From Metabacillus dongyingensis (GTDB taxonomy: Bacteria > Bacillota > Bacilli > Bacillales > Bacillaceae): a stretch of 64,000 nt of DNA. The notes below the pieces were generated by a model. That model was given only the letters and a program-made list of their open reading frames with translations. It was not told the DNA's origin and did not search any database. The DNA lies in NCBI RefSeq assembly GCF_019933155.2, contig NZ_CP082944.1:2792001-2856000 (forward strand). Reading direction: 5' to 3'. Below, piece by piece: positions 46,982 to 55,482 of this stretch (position 1 is the stretch's first letter; every line of letters starts with the position of its first letter). Position numbers and translations under genes: made by a program.

Positions 46982-47245
46982 TTAATACGGACCTCCTTGA
47001 TATGGTCCTACTTGATATGGTCCTCCCGGATAACCAGGATAACCGCCTGCTCCAGGTCCTGAGTAGCCTCCATAAAATGGAGCCGGCGGTGGCGGCGGAT
47101 AATAATAAGGTCTTGGATAGTTAAAAAGGGCACTTCCAAGAAATCCTCCCAATAAACCTCCTACAAACGGAGCTCCAAATCCGAAAAAGAAAGGTCCTCT
47201 ATTTCCTGCGCTGCGGTAGCCTCGTGCTGCATAGTGCGGGTACAT
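46982..47245 (-). CDS. Small Gly/Pro/Tyr-rich protein
   Basis: About 87 residues: a basic start (MYPHYAARGYRSAGNRG), a hydrophobic glycine-zipper-like helix (GAPFVGGLLGGFLGSALF), then PYYYPPPPPAP and repeats of GGPY/QVGPYQGGPY. Such composition is common in spore coat and inclusion-type proteins. GGAGGAGGGG before ATG 47245 is very strong, suggesting high expression. Function unknown. Confidence 0.7.
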   Translation of the reverse strand: MYPHYAARGYRSAGNRGPFFFGFGAPFVGGLLGGFLGSALFNYPRPYYYPPPPPAPFYGGYSGPGAGGYPGYPGGPYQVGPYQGGPY

Positions 47246-47352
47246 GCATTCCCCTCCTCCATAAATCACTTACCTTATAAGGGTATTCACCTAAAAAGTT
47301 TTGGAGTGGGCGAATATCTTGAGAAAAATGAATTTAGTGAAAAAGCATTCCT

Positions 47353-47715
47353 CTATTCATTTATTTTGCTTTCAACTGAGCCGTCTTTCAAATGGACAAC
47401 AAGCGTGCAATTATTTTTCTTCACAAGCTCTCTTCCCTTTTCAAGTGCCTCCTGTTTTGTCTCAAATCGATAACTTGCACGTTTATTTCCCTCTTTTCTC
47501 AGCATCCATCCGTCTTCATCTGACAACAAGAGATATTCATCTTTAACCGTGTCATTGTCTGCCCATTTTTCTGCCTGTGAAACGGCAATCGGAATGGCCC
47601 GCCCCTCTTCATATCCATCATCTAGCAAGGCATTTCCGATCTCAATTGCTTTTTCACGGGTTTCATCAGGAAGGTTTTTCATTGAATTTGGGTAATCTTG
47701 TTTTGTCCAAGGCAT
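47353..47715 (-). CDS. YdaT-like general stress protein with DUF2188
   Basis: 120 residues. The N-terminal half (MPWTKQDYPNSMKNLPDETR, EIGNALLDDGYEEGRAIPIA) matches the YdaT/ChaB-like stress family of bacilli, and the C-terminal half (GNKRASYRFETKQEALEKGRELVKKNN) is a DUF2188 repeat. B. subtilis ydaT is in the sigma-B regulon. No sigma-B promoter was confirmed here. RBS GAAAGGAATGAG. Confidence 0.75.
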   Translation of the reverse strand: MPWTKQDYPNSMKNLPDETREKAIEIGNALLDDGYEEGRAIPIAVSQAEKWADNDTVKDEYLLLSDEDGWMLRKEGNKRASYRFETKQEALEKGRELVKKNNCTLVVHLKDGSVESKINE

Positions 47716-48267
47716 TTCAACTCATTCCTTTCAAGGTTATTTATTCGTTCTTTACCCCGGATATATGAATTCAAACGAAATTTTGAAGATATCAGAAACA
47801 GAAAATACCATGCAAACGCTTGAATGATGATTCCTTTTTTGGGAAAATTCAGGAGAAACTAGAAGCGTATTCTTACTAGAGACCTTAAACCGCTTTCCCC
47901 ATTCAAGCGGCAGGCCGCCATCCCCCTCCAGGTCATGACATAAATAATCATGATTGTTAACATGCAGTATATAGTCATAAATCAAAGTTAGAGTATTTCG
48001 CTCACCATCGAAAATGAATCCCTTTATTCACATTCATTTTCTTTTTCCCCCTGATTTCCCGATTTTTAATTCCGGCAGCGATAAACTTTGCGCACATAAT
48101 GACCACCGAGATTGATGCATCTGTCAAATCTTCAATTCCGTTATGTAAAAACCTGGCCTGCAAGGAGGATAACGACAGCAGTTAGTGAGTACTTAGAGAC
48201 TATCTATAATATCTAATTATACTTATCGCATATCCTCCTCTTTTTAAATACGAATGATAAAATTTTT
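47716..48267. other. Gene-poor spacer
   Basis: A 77-codon minus-strand frame (47752-47985) lacks an RBS and is not accepted. A hairpin GAAAATGAAT/ATTCATTTTC with T-rich tail (48009-48046, plus) and a spaced inverted pair GGAGGATA (48165)/TATCCTCC (48232) are the only structures seen. Confidence 0.45.
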
Positions 48268-48303
48268 ACAAAAAAAGACTGCCTATTGGCAGGCAGTCTT
48301 TAA
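48268..48303 (-). terminator. Terminator of the yodB-SDR operon
   Basis: AAAGACTGCC/GGCAGTCTTT stem with T run on the minus strand, overlapping the SDR stop. Confidence 0.8.
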
Positions 48304-49028
48304 TGTTCATATATCATTTTTCTTGTCATCCCGCCATCTACGACAATATTTGACCCTGTTACAAAATCGTTTTCAGGATCTGTTAAATAAAAACAGGCTT
48401 TGGCAATATCAGCAGGAGTGCCTACACGTTTTGATAGATGCTGATCATGATCGACCTGTCTCAGGTTCTCATAATCCTTTGTTTCAATCCAACCAGGTGA
48501 AATGCTGTTCACTTTGATCCGCTCTTCACTAAAGGAAGCGGCAAGCGCATGGGTCAGTGCAACAATTCCGCCTTTTGTAGCGGCATAAGCCTCTGATCCC
48601 GGCTCTGACATCGATGCCCGTGTAGAAGCGATATTTACAATAAAACCGCCGGCAGAATTCTTTCTCATCACCTTCGCTGCCTCTTTTGAACAAAAGAACG
48701 TGCTTCTTAAATTCGTGTTAATAACATCGTCCCAATCCTCCAATGTAAGCTCAAATGGGGATTTAAATCTGGACACTCCCGCGTTATTAATTAAAATATC
48801 GATCCTGCCGGTTGTACGTTCTGCTTCTTGAATGAACTGTTTAATGTCTTGAACATTTCTTACATCCGTTTCAACGAAATGAGAATTTTCATAATTGCTT
48901 TCAATGCTTTTTCCCTTTTTCACATCGATATCTGCAAAAATAACCTTATCGCCTATAGCCGCATACTGCTTGACCAGTTCTTCTCCTATCCCGTTGGCAC
49001 CGCCTGTGATGATGACAGTTCGGTTCAT
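48300..49028 (-). CDS. SDR oxidoreductase co-transcribed with yodB
   Basis: 242-residue classical SDR: TGGANGIG cofactor motif (8-15), NNAG, catalytic Ser in NIASTRAS, YAATK. Its ATG overlaps the yodB stop (ATGA), so it is translationally coupled to the repressor and likely induced by quinone or thiol stress. Substrate unknown. B. subtilis has no SDR at this spot as far as I recall, so this looks like a lineage addition to the YodB regulon. Confidence 0.85.
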   Translation of the reverse strand: MNRTVIITGGANGIGEELVKQYAAIGDKVIFADIDVKKGKSIESNYENSHFVETDVRNVQDIKQFIQEAERTTGRIDILINNAGVSRFKSPFELTLEDWDDVINTNLRSTFFCSKEAAKVMRKNSAGGFIVNIASTRASMSEPGSEAYAATKGGIVALTHALAASFSEERIKVNSISPGWIETKDYENLRQVDHDQHLSKRVGTPADIAKACFYLTDPENDFVTGSNIVVDGGMTRKMIYEH

Positions 49029-49351
49029 TCTTTTTTATCCTCCTCAAAGCAATAACGATCCGCCCATTCTTTCACTTCTTTCATTACTTTTTCTAAAGAA
49101 CGGCCCATTTCTGTGAGCTGATATGTGACCTTTACTGGTGTTTCAGGAATGACAACCCGCTGTACAATACCCGCCGATTCCAATTCTTTCAATCGTTCGA
49201 CAAGCATTTTTTGGCTAATACTAGGAATGGTATCTGTTAAATCCTTAAATCGCTTAGGTCCGTCTAACATGACATTGATGATCAAACCTGTCCATCTTTT
49301 CCCTAAAAATCCGAATGCTTTTTCCATTTTGGGACATAAATTTGATTCCAT
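49025..49351 (-). CDS. yodB: YodB, redox-sensing HxlR/DUF24 repressor
   Basis: 108 residues, near match to B. subtilis YodB (CPKMEKAFGFLGKRWTGLII, ETPVKVTYQLTEMG). The redox cysteines C6 and C101 are both present; the third cysteine of the B. subtilis protein (C108) is absent because the chain ends there. YodB derepresses targets when C6-C101' links subunits or is alkylated by quinones. Divergent from yodC, with a palindrome between them. Heads an operon with the SDR. Confidence 0.93.
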   Translation of the reverse strand: MESNLCPKMEKAFGFLGKRWTGLIINVMLDGPKRFKDLTDTIPSISQKMLVERLKELESAGIVQRVVIPETPVKVTYQLTEMGRSLEKVMKEVKEWADRYCFEEDKKE

Positions 49352-49419
49352 CCTGAATCTCCTTTACCGTCTTTTTTCTTGACATATAATCTTAATCATT
49401 TTATGATAAAAAAATCAAT

Positions 49420-49438
49420 CTAACTTACGAAAAGTTAG
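49420..49438. promoter_or_regulatory. YodB operator candidate
   Basis: CTAACTTACGAAAAGTTAG, 7-bp perfect arms with 5-nt centre, in the yodB-yodC divergent region; a second loose TAACTT/AAGTTATAA-like pair lies at 49441-49475 over the yodC promoter. Placement suits repression of both genes. Confidence 0.55.
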
Positions 49439-49501
49439 CCTGTAACTTTTTGTATATTATAACTTATTTGTAAACGATATTCAACAATGGAGGTTTTACA
49501 C

Positions 49502-50125
49502 ATGTCAACAGCTACATCAGAAAGTATCTTGTCTATTATGTCTGAACGCAGCTCTGTGCGCAAATATGACCCATCTGCAAAAATCAGCAAAGATGAACTC
49601 AGAGAAATTCTTGAGATTACTGGAAAGGCCCCATCTGCATGGAACCTTCAGCACTGGAACTTCATGGTTTTCCATAGTAATGAGTCTAAAGAAAGACTTC
49701 TTCCTATTGCTTATAACCAAAGCCAAATTACTGAAGCCTCTGCAGTAGTTGCCATTTTAGGGGATCTTGAAGCAAATAAGAATACAGATCAAGTTTATAA
49801 TCCTCTTGTAGAAGCAGGTTTTATGAAAGAAGAAATTAAAGAAACACTTGCAGGCCAAATCAATGGCGCTTATCAAAATCCGATTTACGCCCGCGATGCA
49901 GCTTTCAGTAATGCCTCACTTGCAGCTATGCAGCTTATGCTTGCTGCAAAAGCTAAAGGTTTTGATACATGCGCAATAGGCGGTTTCAATGCTCAGCAGC
50001 TGTCTGAAACATTTAAAATTGATGATCGCTATGTACCAGTTATGCTTATCTCTATCGGAAAAGCAGCTAAACCGGCACACCAAAGCTCACGCATCAGCAT
50101 CGAAGAATTGAGCACATTTTTATAA
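49502..50125 (+). CDS. yodC: Nitroreductase-family enzyme YodC
   Basis: About 207 residues, FMN-dependent nitroreductase fold. Start SIMSERSSVRKYDPSAKISKDEL, KAPSAWNLQHWNF, and the tail PVMLISIGKAAKPAHQSSR match B. subtilis YodC, a YodB-regulated quinone/nitro-compound reductase. ATG 49502 with GGAGG 8 nt before. Own terminator at 50130-50165. Confidence 0.93.
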   Translation: MSTATSESILSIMSERSSVRKYDPSAKISKDELREILEITGKAPSAWNLQHWNFMVFHSNESKERLLPIAYNQSQITEASAVVAILGDLEANKNTDQVYNPLVEAGFMKEEIKETLAGQINGAYQNPIYARDAAFSNASLAAMQLMLAAKAKGFDTCAIGGFNAQQLSETFKIDDRYVPVMLISIGKAAKPAHQSSRISIEELSTFL

Positions 50126-50129
50126 TTAG

Positions 50130-50165
50130 CAGACCGGCAAAGGAAAATCTTTGCCGGTTTTTGTT
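50130..50165 (+). terminator. yodC terminator
   Basis: ACCGGCAAAG/CTTTGCCGGT stem followed by TTTTTG. Confidence 0.85.
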
Positions 50166-50267
50166 TTATTAAAACCTTTGGAGGGAAATTAACGTTTGGT
50201 AAATTGAAAAGTGATCGAAGAGACCAACTTCCCTTTTGTACCGCAAAAGCGCCTGCTATTAGTTAAG

Positions 50268-51099
50268 AGGAATCATTCGTTCTCTTTGAGTATCCAAATC
50301 CAGGTTTGTGCCTGTAAAAAGGAATCATTCGCTCTCTTTGAGTATCCAAATCCGGGATTGTGCCTGTTTAGAGGAATCATACGCTCTCTTTGAGTATCCA
50401 ATTCCAGGATTGTGCCTGTTTAGAGGAATCATACACTCTCTTTGAGTATCCAAATCCAGGATTGTGCCTGTTTAGAGGAATCATACACTCTCTATGAGTA
50501 TCCAATTTCAGGATTGTCCCTGTTTAGAGGAATTATACACTCTCTACGAGTATTCAATTTCAGGATTGTCCCTGTTTAGAGGAATTATACACTCTCTATG
50601 AGTATCCAATTTCAGGATTGTCCCTGTTTAGAGGAATCATACACTCTCTATGAGTATCCAATTCCAGGATTGTCCCTGTTAAGAGGAATCATTCGCTCTC
50701 TATGAGTATCCAAATCCAGGATTGTGCCTCTATATAGGAATCATACACTCTCTATGAGTATCCAATTCCAGGATTGTGCCTGTAAAAAGGAATCATTCGC
50801 TCTCTTTGAGTATCCAAATCCGGGATTGTGTCTGTTAAGAGGAATCATACACTCTCTATGAGTATCCAATTCCAGGATTGTGCCTGTTTAGAGGAATCAT
50901 ACACTCTCTATGAGTATCCAAATCCGGGATTGTGCCTGTTAAGAGGAATCATACACTCTCTATGAGTATCCAATTCCAGGATTGTCCCTGTTTAGAGGAA
51001 TCATTCGTTCTCTTTGAGTATCCAAATCCAGGATTGTGCCTGTTTAGAGGAATCATACGCAATCATTGAGTATCCAATTCCAGGGTTGTGCCCGTCAGA
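50268..51099. repeat. 16-copy 52-bp tandem repeat
   Basis: Sixteen consecutive units of exactly 52 bp with no indels. Consensus pieces: AGGAATCATACACTCTCTAT, then GAGTATCCAATTCCAGGATT, then GTGCCTGTTTAG. Units differ at a few recurring columns (ATACAC or TTCGCT; AAT or ATT; TGCC or TCCC; TTTAG, TAAG or AAAA), and variants recur non-adjacently, as expected from unequal exchange. 52 is not a multiple of 3 and no frame survives. Each unit has a small hairpin potential (CAAT..ATTG). The first and last units are the most diverged. No gene lies from 50126 to 51229. Confidence 0.95.
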
Positions 51100-51187
51100 C
51101 TTTAATGTCCGGGTTTGACTCTTATGGCGGATCTGTTCTGGCGATGGAGCCAGACACCGCGATACGGAACTGCATAAACAAGTTCAT

Positions 51188-51225
51188 CAAAAAGGAGTGC
51201 CGACCCGGCACTCCTTTTTGATGCA
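51188..51225 (-). terminator. mhqD terminator
   Basis: AAAAAGGAGTGCCG pairs with CGGCACTCCTTTTT around a short loop; bidirectional in form. Confidence 0.85.
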
Positions 51226-51229
51226 TAAC

Positions 51230-51835
51230 TTATCTTAAATTTAAATCATACCAAGCAGCTGCAGCCTCTACCTCAGATGAAGTCAGCTGATGACCATGGT
51301 TTTCCCAGTGGATGACTACTTCCCCATTGGCTGCTTTCAGGATGTCTGCGAGATCACGCGTTTCTTGAGGCAGGCAGATGGGGTCATTCATGCCTGCACC
51401 AATGAAAATCGGTGTTCCGCTTAGTGATGGGATTTCAATATTTCTTCTCGGTACCATTGGATGATGAAGAATGGCCGCCTTCAAAGAGTTTTCATAATGG
51501 AAAAGCAAGCTTCCTGCAATATTGGCACCATTCGAATAGCCGACTGCAACAAGTTCTGAACGGTCAAAAGAATACTTTTCAGCAGCTTCTGTTAAAAAGT
51601 CATTTAATTCACCTGTTCGGAAAATCAGGTCCTCTTCATCAAATACGCCCTCTGCCAATCTTTTGAAAAAGCGGGGCATTCCATGTTCGAGAACGTTTCC
51701 TCTTACACTTAAAATATTGGCATCTGCATCAATATGTTTAGCGAGCGGAATGAGATCATTTTCATCCCCTCCAGTTCCATGCAGCAGCAGTAATGTTCGA
51801 TTGCGGTTCTTGCCTTTTTCAAAAATGTGTTTCAT
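51230..51835 (-). CDS. mhqD: MhqD-type carboxylesterase/phospholipase
   Basis: 201 residues, alpha/beta hydrolase: HGTGGDENDL near the start (oxyanion), nucleophile in VGYSNGAN (Ser ~100), Asp in GMNDPI and His in NHGHQL. Same size and features as B. subtilis MhqD (YodD), part of the MhqR regulon for quinone resistance. It lies 82 nt after the wrbA-like stop with a hairpin between and too little room for its own promoter, so it is probably read through from the upstream MhqR-type operator. Confidence 0.88.
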   Translation of the reverse strand: MKHIFEKGKNRNRTLLLLHGTGGDENDLIPLAKHIDADANILSVRGNVLEHGMPRFFKRLAEGVFDEEDLIFRTGELNDFLTEAAEKYSFDRSELVAVGYSNGANIAGSLLFHYENSLKAAILHHPMVPRRNIEIPSLSGTPIFIGAGMNDPICLPQETRDLADILKAANGEVVIHWENHGHQLTSSEVEAAAAWYDLNLR

Positions 51836-51860
51836 GATTATTCGCTCCTATTTTGAAATC

Positions 51861-51897
51861 AAAAGGTTTGGCATGTAAGCCAAACCCTTTTTTTATT
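51861..51897. terminator. Hairpin between wrbA-like gene and mhqD
   Basis: GGTTTGGC/GCCAAACC stem; T-rich more strongly on the plus strand. On the minus strand it may be an attenuator setting the ratio of mhqD to wrbA expression. Confidence 0.6.
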
Positions 51898-51917
51898 TTC
51901 ATTAACCTTTTTTCGGG

Positions 51918-52529
51918 TTATTGCATGCCTTTTTTAATGGATTCTGCAACAGTAACAGTTCGTTTAGCCTGATGCTTCACGGCTGCTTCAACATTTTCTT
52001 TTAAATTACCGTCCTGATCTGCTGTAACAGAGGTACCGTACGGATTTCCTCCTGCTTCAAATAAAGACTGGTCGGTATATCCAGGTGCGGCAACAATTGC
52101 TCCCCAGTGATACATCGTTGTGTATAAGCTCAAGATTGTTGCTTCCTGGCCTCCGTGGGGATTGCTTGCAGAAGCCATGGCACTGACTACTTTATTGGCA
52201 AGCTTTCCTTGAAACCAGAGTCCGCCGGTTGTATCAAGAAATTGCTTCATTTGTGCAGGAACATTACCAAATCGAGTCGGGACACTGAAAATGATGGCAT
52301 CTGCCCATTCCAGGTCATTTAATGTAACTTCAGGAACATCTTTTGTCGCTTCAAGGTGCGCTTTCCATGCAGGATTAGAATCAATCGCTGTTTGCGGTGC
52401 AAGCTCAGGAACTTTAAGCACTTTTACCTCAGCGCCAGCTTCTTTTGCTCCAGCTTCAGCCCAAGCCGCAAGCTTGTGGTTTGTACCTGTAGAACTGTAG
52501 TAAATGACAGCTAATTTTACATTTGACAT
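51918..52529 (-). CDS. WrbA-type NAD(P)H:quinone oxidoreductase
   Basis: 203 residues, flavodoxin-like WrbA family: N-terminal FMN phosphate loop YYSSTGTNHKLA, SVPTRFGNVPAQMKQFLD and NPHGGQE. It reduces quinones by two electrons. ATG 52529 is preceded by GAGGAGAGA. Its promoter region carries a close match to the MhqR operator, and mhqD follows, so the pair is a quinone-detoxification operon. A WrbA instead of the usual mhqE/mhqN genes next to mhqD differs from B. subtilis. Confidence 0.9.
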   Translation of the reverse strand: MSNVKLAVIYYSSTGTNHKLAAWAEAGAKEAGAEVKVLKVPELAPQTAIDSNPAWKAHLEATKDVPEVTLNDLEWADAIIFSVPTRFGNVPAQMKQFLDTTGGLWFQGKLANKVVSAMASASNPHGGQEATILSLYTTMYHWGAIVAAPGYTDQSLFEAGGNPYGTSVTADQDGNLKENVEAAVKHQAKRTVTVAESIKKGMQ

Positions 52530-52589
52530 TTCCGATCTCTCCTCGTGTAATGTACGATAATTTTCGAGAACAACTATCTTCAATCCATA

Positions 52590-52607
52590 TATCTCGAATT
52601 CAAATTA
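52590..52607. promoter_or_regulatory. MhqR-box candidate
   Basis: TATCTCGAATTCAAATTA matches 15 of 18 positions of the MhqR consensus (tATCTcgaAtTCgAGATa) recalled from B. subtilis. A half site TTCGAGA at 52563-52569 is near. It lies 61 nt before the start of the wrbA-like gene. Confidence 0.65.
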
Positions 52608-52704
52608 ATTATAAGTTGTCCCAATTTGAAAGTCAACTCATAAGCTGTTGCTTTATCATTATTACTATACCCTTCCGATTAAAGAAGAAACTCCTTATTA
52701 TGGA

Positions 52705-52738
52705 AAAAAGCGCAGACAATAAAGTCTGCGCTTTTAAA
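52705..52738 (-). terminator. ctpA terminator
   Basis: AAAAGCGCAGAC/GTCTGCGCTTTT stem with short loop. Confidence 0.8.
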
Positions 52739-52747
52739 TCATTTTTT

Positions 52748-54154
52748 TCACTGCATTTGTTCATTCAATACTTTGATAGCTTCTTCCATCTGAGTATCAT
52801 TTTCCTTCAGCTGTGCCTGCAGCGTTTCAAGCATTTTAATCGTTGTTTCTCCACTGATCGTTCCAGTAGATTTCAGGCTGTACTTTGCTTGAAATTGTGT
52901 AACAGCATTTTTTGTTGTTTCTTCATAAAATCCATCAGTTTTTACATTTTTATAGCCTAATGCCTTAAGCATTTGCTGAGCTACTTTCACTTCAGCAGAT
53001 GAATCTCCCTGCTTTAATTCTTTATCTGGATTTAAGTATGGAAGATTTGCGTATGCCGGAAGAGTTGCTTTATGCTGCGGTTCGATTCCTTTTTTATGAA
53101 TCCATGATCCGTCAGGCGTCAGCCATTTCGCGATCGTGTATTTAATCGAGGATCCGTCTTCAAAGCTTTTGGCTGTTTGGATCGTCCCTTTCCCAAACGT
53201 TTTTTCTCCGACAATCGGAATACCGGCAGATTGATTCAAAGCACCGGCCATAATTTCTGCAGCACTTGCTGTTCCATTATCTACAACAACGACAACTGGA
53301 ACATTCACGGCAGAATCATTTTGAGATTTTTGAACTTCTTTTGAGCCATCTTTGTTTTCGATTTGCATGATGGTTTTTCCTTTAGGGACGAAAATATCAC
53401 TCATTGCAATCGCCTGATCAAGCAGACCGCCAGGATTTTGTCTTAAATCTAGTACAAGCCCCTTCACTTCCTGATCATTCAGCTTATTTAAAGCATCAGC
53501 AAGTTCTTTGCCGGTCGTTTCTGAAAACTTTGTAATCTGAACCTTGCCAATTCCGTTTTCAACCTCAGTATAAACAGTTTCTAAAGGTATGGTATCCCTT
53601 GTCAGATTAAAATCGAGCTCTCCGACACCGTCACGTTCTATAACGAGCTGAACCTTTGAACCTTTTTCCCCGCGGATCAGCATAACCGCTTCGTTGACTG
53701 TCATTCCTTCAACGCTTTTGTCATCGACTTTCAGAATTTTGTCTTTTGGCTTAAGTCCGGCCTTTTCAGCAGGTGAACCTTTAATAGGAGAAACAATCAT
53801 AATTTTCCCGTCAGACTCTTGAACCTCAGCCCCGATTCCTTCAAAAGATGATGAAATATTCTCATTGAAGCCCTTTGCTTCCTCCTGATCCATATAAGTT
53901 GAATACGGATCATCCAAAGATTGAAGCATTCCTTTAATTGCACCGTCTACAAGTTTTTCCTGATTTGTATCCTGATAAAATTCGCCTTTAAGCGTGTCGT
54001 ATGTAGAATAAAGCTTTTCAAAGGGGTCATCGCTTTTCCCCTGCGCCTGCCTCAGGCCGCTGTCTTTCTGAACGACCGCAAACGTAATACCTGCGCTAAT
54101 GATGGCAGTTAAAAGGATTGCAAACAGAAATTTCACATTGTTATTTTTAAACAA
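52748..54154 (-). CDS. ctpA: Carboxy-terminal processing protease CtpA
   Basis: 468 residues: N-terminal membrane anchor, tail-specific protease N-terminal region, PDZ domain (~95-175), S41 catalytic domain with Ser in GTASAAEI and Lys in GEKTFGKGTI, and a C-terminal peptidoglycan-binding domain (GYKNVKTDGFYEETTKNAV). Architecture and synteny with yodH-yodI fit B. subtilis CtpA rather than the sporulation CtpB. It acts outside the membrane. TTG start with GGTGGTG upstream. Confidence 0.92.
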   Translation of the reverse strand: MFKNNNVKFLFAILLTAIISAGITFAVVQKDSGLRQAQGKSDDPFEKLYSTYDTLKGEFYQDTNQEKLVDGAIKGMLQSLDDPYSTYMDQEEAKGFNENISSSFEGIGAEVQESDGKIMIVSPIKGSPAEKAGLKPKDKILKVDDKSVEGMTVNEAVMLIRGEKGSKVQLVIERDGVGELDFNLTRDTIPLETVYTEVENGIGKVQITKFSETTGKELADALNKLNDQEVKGLVLDLRQNPGGLLDQAIAMSDIFVPKGKTIMQIENKDGSKEVQKSQNDSAVNVPVVVVVDNGTASAAEIMAGALNQSAGIPIVGEKTFGKGTIQTAKSFEDGSSIKYTIAKWLTPDGSWIHKKGIEPQHKATLPAYANLPYLNPDKELKQGDSSAEVKVAQQMLKALGYKNVKTDGFYEETTKNAVTQFQAKYSLKSTGTISGETTIKMLETLQAQLKENDTQMEEAIKVLNEQMQ

Positions 54155-54379
54155 ATTAACACCACCCTCATTATGTAATCATTATGAGTAACGAAAACAA
54201 AAACGTCAACTAAAAACACAGCGAATCCCAGGTCCTTCAAACAGTATTTACTATATAACTGAAACCATTCTCGGTGTATTAAAATTCAATTTCATTTAAT
54301 GATTTTCGGACAAATTGGAGATTCAACTTCACAGGAAGATGGAAATCCGCATAATTTAGTTTGAAAGGAGTTCATGCAA

Positions 54380-55075
54380 ATGCCTGGCTATCTTGATTTA
54401 CTTGCACAACTTGGAGTTGGCGGCGCCCATCCAGGCGGCTTTATGCTGACAAAGGAGATCATCGAACTTGAAATAATTCCTGAATCAGCATCCATTCTTG
54501 ACGCTGGCTGCGGAACCGGCCAAACCTTACAATTTCTAAAATCGCTTAATTACAATGTGACAGGTTTAGATATTGACCCCATTATGCTTATAAAAGCTAA
54601 AAACAGATTAAAAGAGGATAAATGCCTTGTACAAGGATCAGTCGAAAACCTTCCATTCAAAGATAAACAATTTGATTTCATTTTTTGTGAGTCTGTTTTG
54701 AGCTTTACAGATTCTGTTCAGTCATTGAGAGAACTGTACCGGGTAATGAAAGATAACGGTGTTCTGCTTGCGATTGAAGTGACGGGTACAGATCAGCCTG
54801 ACCTCAAACTAAAGGAAAAAATTCAGTCATTTTACGGGTTTCACCATCTATTTAACGAAGAGGAGTGGAAGTCCGCAATAAAATCAGCAGGCTTTCAGAA
54901 AATTGAAGTCCGCACAGAAGAAGACTTTATTATCGAAGAAGATGAACCGACAACAGAGTTTGATATGTCAGATAATCTTGAGCCCGTTTATTTTGACATG
55001 CTTGCTGAGCACGAAAAACTCCGTGAAGCCTATCATCTCGCTGTTCAATTCCGCATTTTCAGATGTGTGAAATAA
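54380..55075 (+). CDS. yodH: SAM-dependent methyltransferase YodH
   Basis: About 231 residues, class I methyltransferase. Motif I ILDAGCGTGQTL, motif II GLDIDPIML, and post-II VENLPFKDKQFDFI are clear. Substrate unknown. GAAAGGAG is 9 nt from ATG 54380 and only 3 from ATG 54374. Neighbours (ctpA, yodI, yodJ) match B. subtilis order. Confidence 0.87.
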   Translation: MPGYLDLLAQLGVGGAHPGGFMLTKEIIELEIIPESASILDAGCGTGQTLQFLKSLNYNVTGLDIDPIMLIKAKNRLKEDKCLVQGSVENLPFKDKQFDFIFCESVLSFTDSVQSLRELYRVMKDNGVLLAIEVTGTDQPDLKLKEKIQSFYGFHHLFNEEEWKSAIKSAGFQKIEVRTEEDFIIEEDEPTTEFDMSDNLEPVYFDMLAEHEKLREAYHLAVQFRIFRCVK

Positions 55076-55157
55076 AGAGTATCGGGGTATTCGTACAAAC
55101 CCTTCTCCCTTATTTTTCATAGATTATGAAGAAGCAGGTTGAAGGGAGGAAAAAAAT

Positions 55158-55421
55158 TTGTCGCAAAATTATTATAACCTTTGCTGTCAGTACCATGGTA
55201 AAGTTGTCCGCATCAGTGACCGATTTGGAAATCAGCATGTTGGCAGAATTACAAATGTAACTCGGCAAAAGGTCTATATACAGCCTTTAGGAGGACGCGG
55301 GCGCGGCGGTTTCGGCATGGGATTTTACGGCGGCTACGGCGGCTATGGCTATGGTTATCCTTATGGAATCGGCTTAGCGTTTGTAACTGGCGTGATTTTA
55401 GGCGGTTTGCTGTTCTGGTAG
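55158..55421 (+). CDS. yodI: Glycine-rich small protein YodI
   Basis: 87 residues. An Sm-like beta-rich start (YHGKVVRISDRFGNQHVGRI) is followed by a Gly/Tyr-rich stretch (GGRGRGGFGMGFYGGYGGY) and a hydrophobic C-terminal helix. This layout and the position between yodH and yodJ identify YodI, an exported or spore-coat-associated protein in B. subtilis. TTG start with GGGAGG upstream. Confidence 0.75.
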   Translation: MSQNYYNLCCQYHGKVVRISDRFGNQHVGRITNVTRQKVYIQPLGGRGRGGFGMGFYGGYGGYGYGYPYGIGLAFVTGVILGGLLFW

Positions 55422-55438
55422 GTAAATGAATGAACATA

Positions 55439-55482
55439 AAAAGCAGTCTTTTCACTATTAAATGAAAGACTGCTTTTCTTTG
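55439..55482. terminator. Bidirectional terminator yodI / mug
   Basis: AAAAGCAGTCTTT pairs with its complement; flanked by A and T runs; overlaps the 3' end of the mug-like gene. Confidence 0.85.

Noticed and set aside
47752..47985. 77-codon minus-strand frame
   Set aside because: Reads somewhat protein-like but has no ribosome binding site and no recognised family; could be a decayed gene but unsupported.
50211..50393. 60-codon plus-strand frame across the first tandem repeats
   Set aside because: It is an accident of the repeat: the 52-bp period shifts frame each unit, and there is no RBS.
50268..51099. Possible CRISPR array
   Set aside because: The whole 52-bp unit is conserved; there are no unique spacers and no cas genes in the window.
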